Assembly (NCBI RefSeq): GCF_002479325.1
Contig: NZ_DLMO01000092.1
Span: forward strand, 385-21,040
Source of the DNA: Brevundimonas sp. UBA7534
GTDB lineage: Bacteria > Pseudomonadota > Alphaproteobacteria > Caulobacterales > Caulobacteraceae
Direction of reading: 5' to 3'
DNA length: 20,656 nt
The position numbers and the translations under genes were made by a program. The notes under the pieces are model-generated. The model saw only the letters and a program-made list of their open reading frames with translations, searched no databases and was not told where the DNA came from. Each line of letters opens with the position of its first letter. Position 1 is the stretch's first letter. This document shows positions 20,419 to 20,656 of the stretch, one piece after another.

Positions 20419-20656
20419 ATGACCGACCGCATCAGCCTGGACGATCACCTCAAGGCCTTGGATGCGCCGGAGGGTCTGAAGACGACGTTGCGCGTGGTGG
20501 CGCGGGCCTGTGTCGACATCCGCAAGGTGGTGGCGGAGGGGGCGCTGGTCGGCGCGCTGGGCGCCTCGGGCGCGGTGAATGTGCAGGACGAGGAGCAGAA
20601 GAAGCTCGACGTCATCTCCAACGACATCCTGACCGACGCTTTGCTGGCCTGTCCCG
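20419..20656 (+). CDS. fbp: fructose-1,6-bisphosphatase class 1, N-terminal part (3' end off window)
   Basis: This gluconeogenic phosphatase converts fructose 1,6-bisphosphate to fructose 6-phosphate. Only the first 79 residues are visible. The block LVGALGASGAVNVQDEEQKKLDVISNDIL is the class 1 signature region (glycine-rich, then NVQ-x-E-x-QKKLD), matching the start of E. coli Fbp in order and spacing. AGGA at 20409-20412 lies six bases before the ATG at 20419. The frame is open to the right edge. A 13-codon frame starting at 20381 ends across the fbp start (ATGA), which may be chance. Confidence 0.92.
   Translation, partial: MTDRISLDDHLKALDAPEGLKTTLRVVARACVDIRKVVAEGALVGALGASGAVNVQDEEQKKLDVISNDILTDALLACP

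Noticed and set aside
19170..20432. A 420-codon minus-strand open frame
   Set aside because: It is antisense to the alpha/beta hydrolase, which has a full catalytic triad, a ribosome-binding site and a terminator.

Overview
The window is GC-rich, with dense genes, frequent GTG starts and many 4-base stop/start overlaps. Its proteins look alphaproteobacterial, most likely Caulobacterales and probably Brevundimonas. Supporting signs are the split F0 cluster (atpI-atpB-atpE-atpF'-atpF without F1 genes), the erpA/dgt divergent pair followed by SPOR-nagZ-scpA-scpB, and a two-subunit glycine decarboxylase (gcvPA/gcvPB). The genus is inferred from gene content and order; no database search was made.

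Layout. Positions 1-2520 hold the end of an iron-uptake operon: a TonB-dependent siderophore receptor cut by the left edge, a PepSY-type membrane protein (candidate ferric-siderophore reductase) and a small membrane protein. The A-type Fe-S carrier gene erpA (minus) converges on it and diverges from dgt (plus). A plus-strand run follows: dgt, SPOR-domain protein, nagZ, scpA, scpB (nucleotide, envelope and chromosome maintenance). ispH (minus, isoprenoid synthesis) faces scpB and diverges from the F0 ATP synthase operon at 8812-11399, which ends in a clear intrinsic terminator. Three minus-strand genes of lesser-known role follow: a DUF6789-like membrane protein, a PGPGW-type membrane protein with a very basic tail, and a short-chain dehydrogenase whose C-terminus appears frameshifted.

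Positions 13691-19132 hold the glycine cleavage operon on the minus strand. Its transcription order is a tandem glycine riboswitch, gcvT, gcvH, gcvPA, an unexpected secreted-protein gene, then gcvPB. The gcvT-gcvH and gcvH-gcvPA gaps each carry a different long inverted repeat. The secreted-protein gene is AT-rich for this window and sits exactly between the two P-protein subunit genes, with ATGA overlaps at both ends. I consider it the most unusual object here. To the right lie a divergent HSL-type alpha/beta hydrolase with its own terminator and the start of a class 1 fructose-1,6-bisphosphatase gene cut by the right edge.

I found no tRNA, rRNA, CRISPR array, insertion sequence or phage gene. 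Gene-free gaps are short. The only one over 300 bases (18896-19256) is filled by the riboswitch, its candidate switch region and divergent promoter space.
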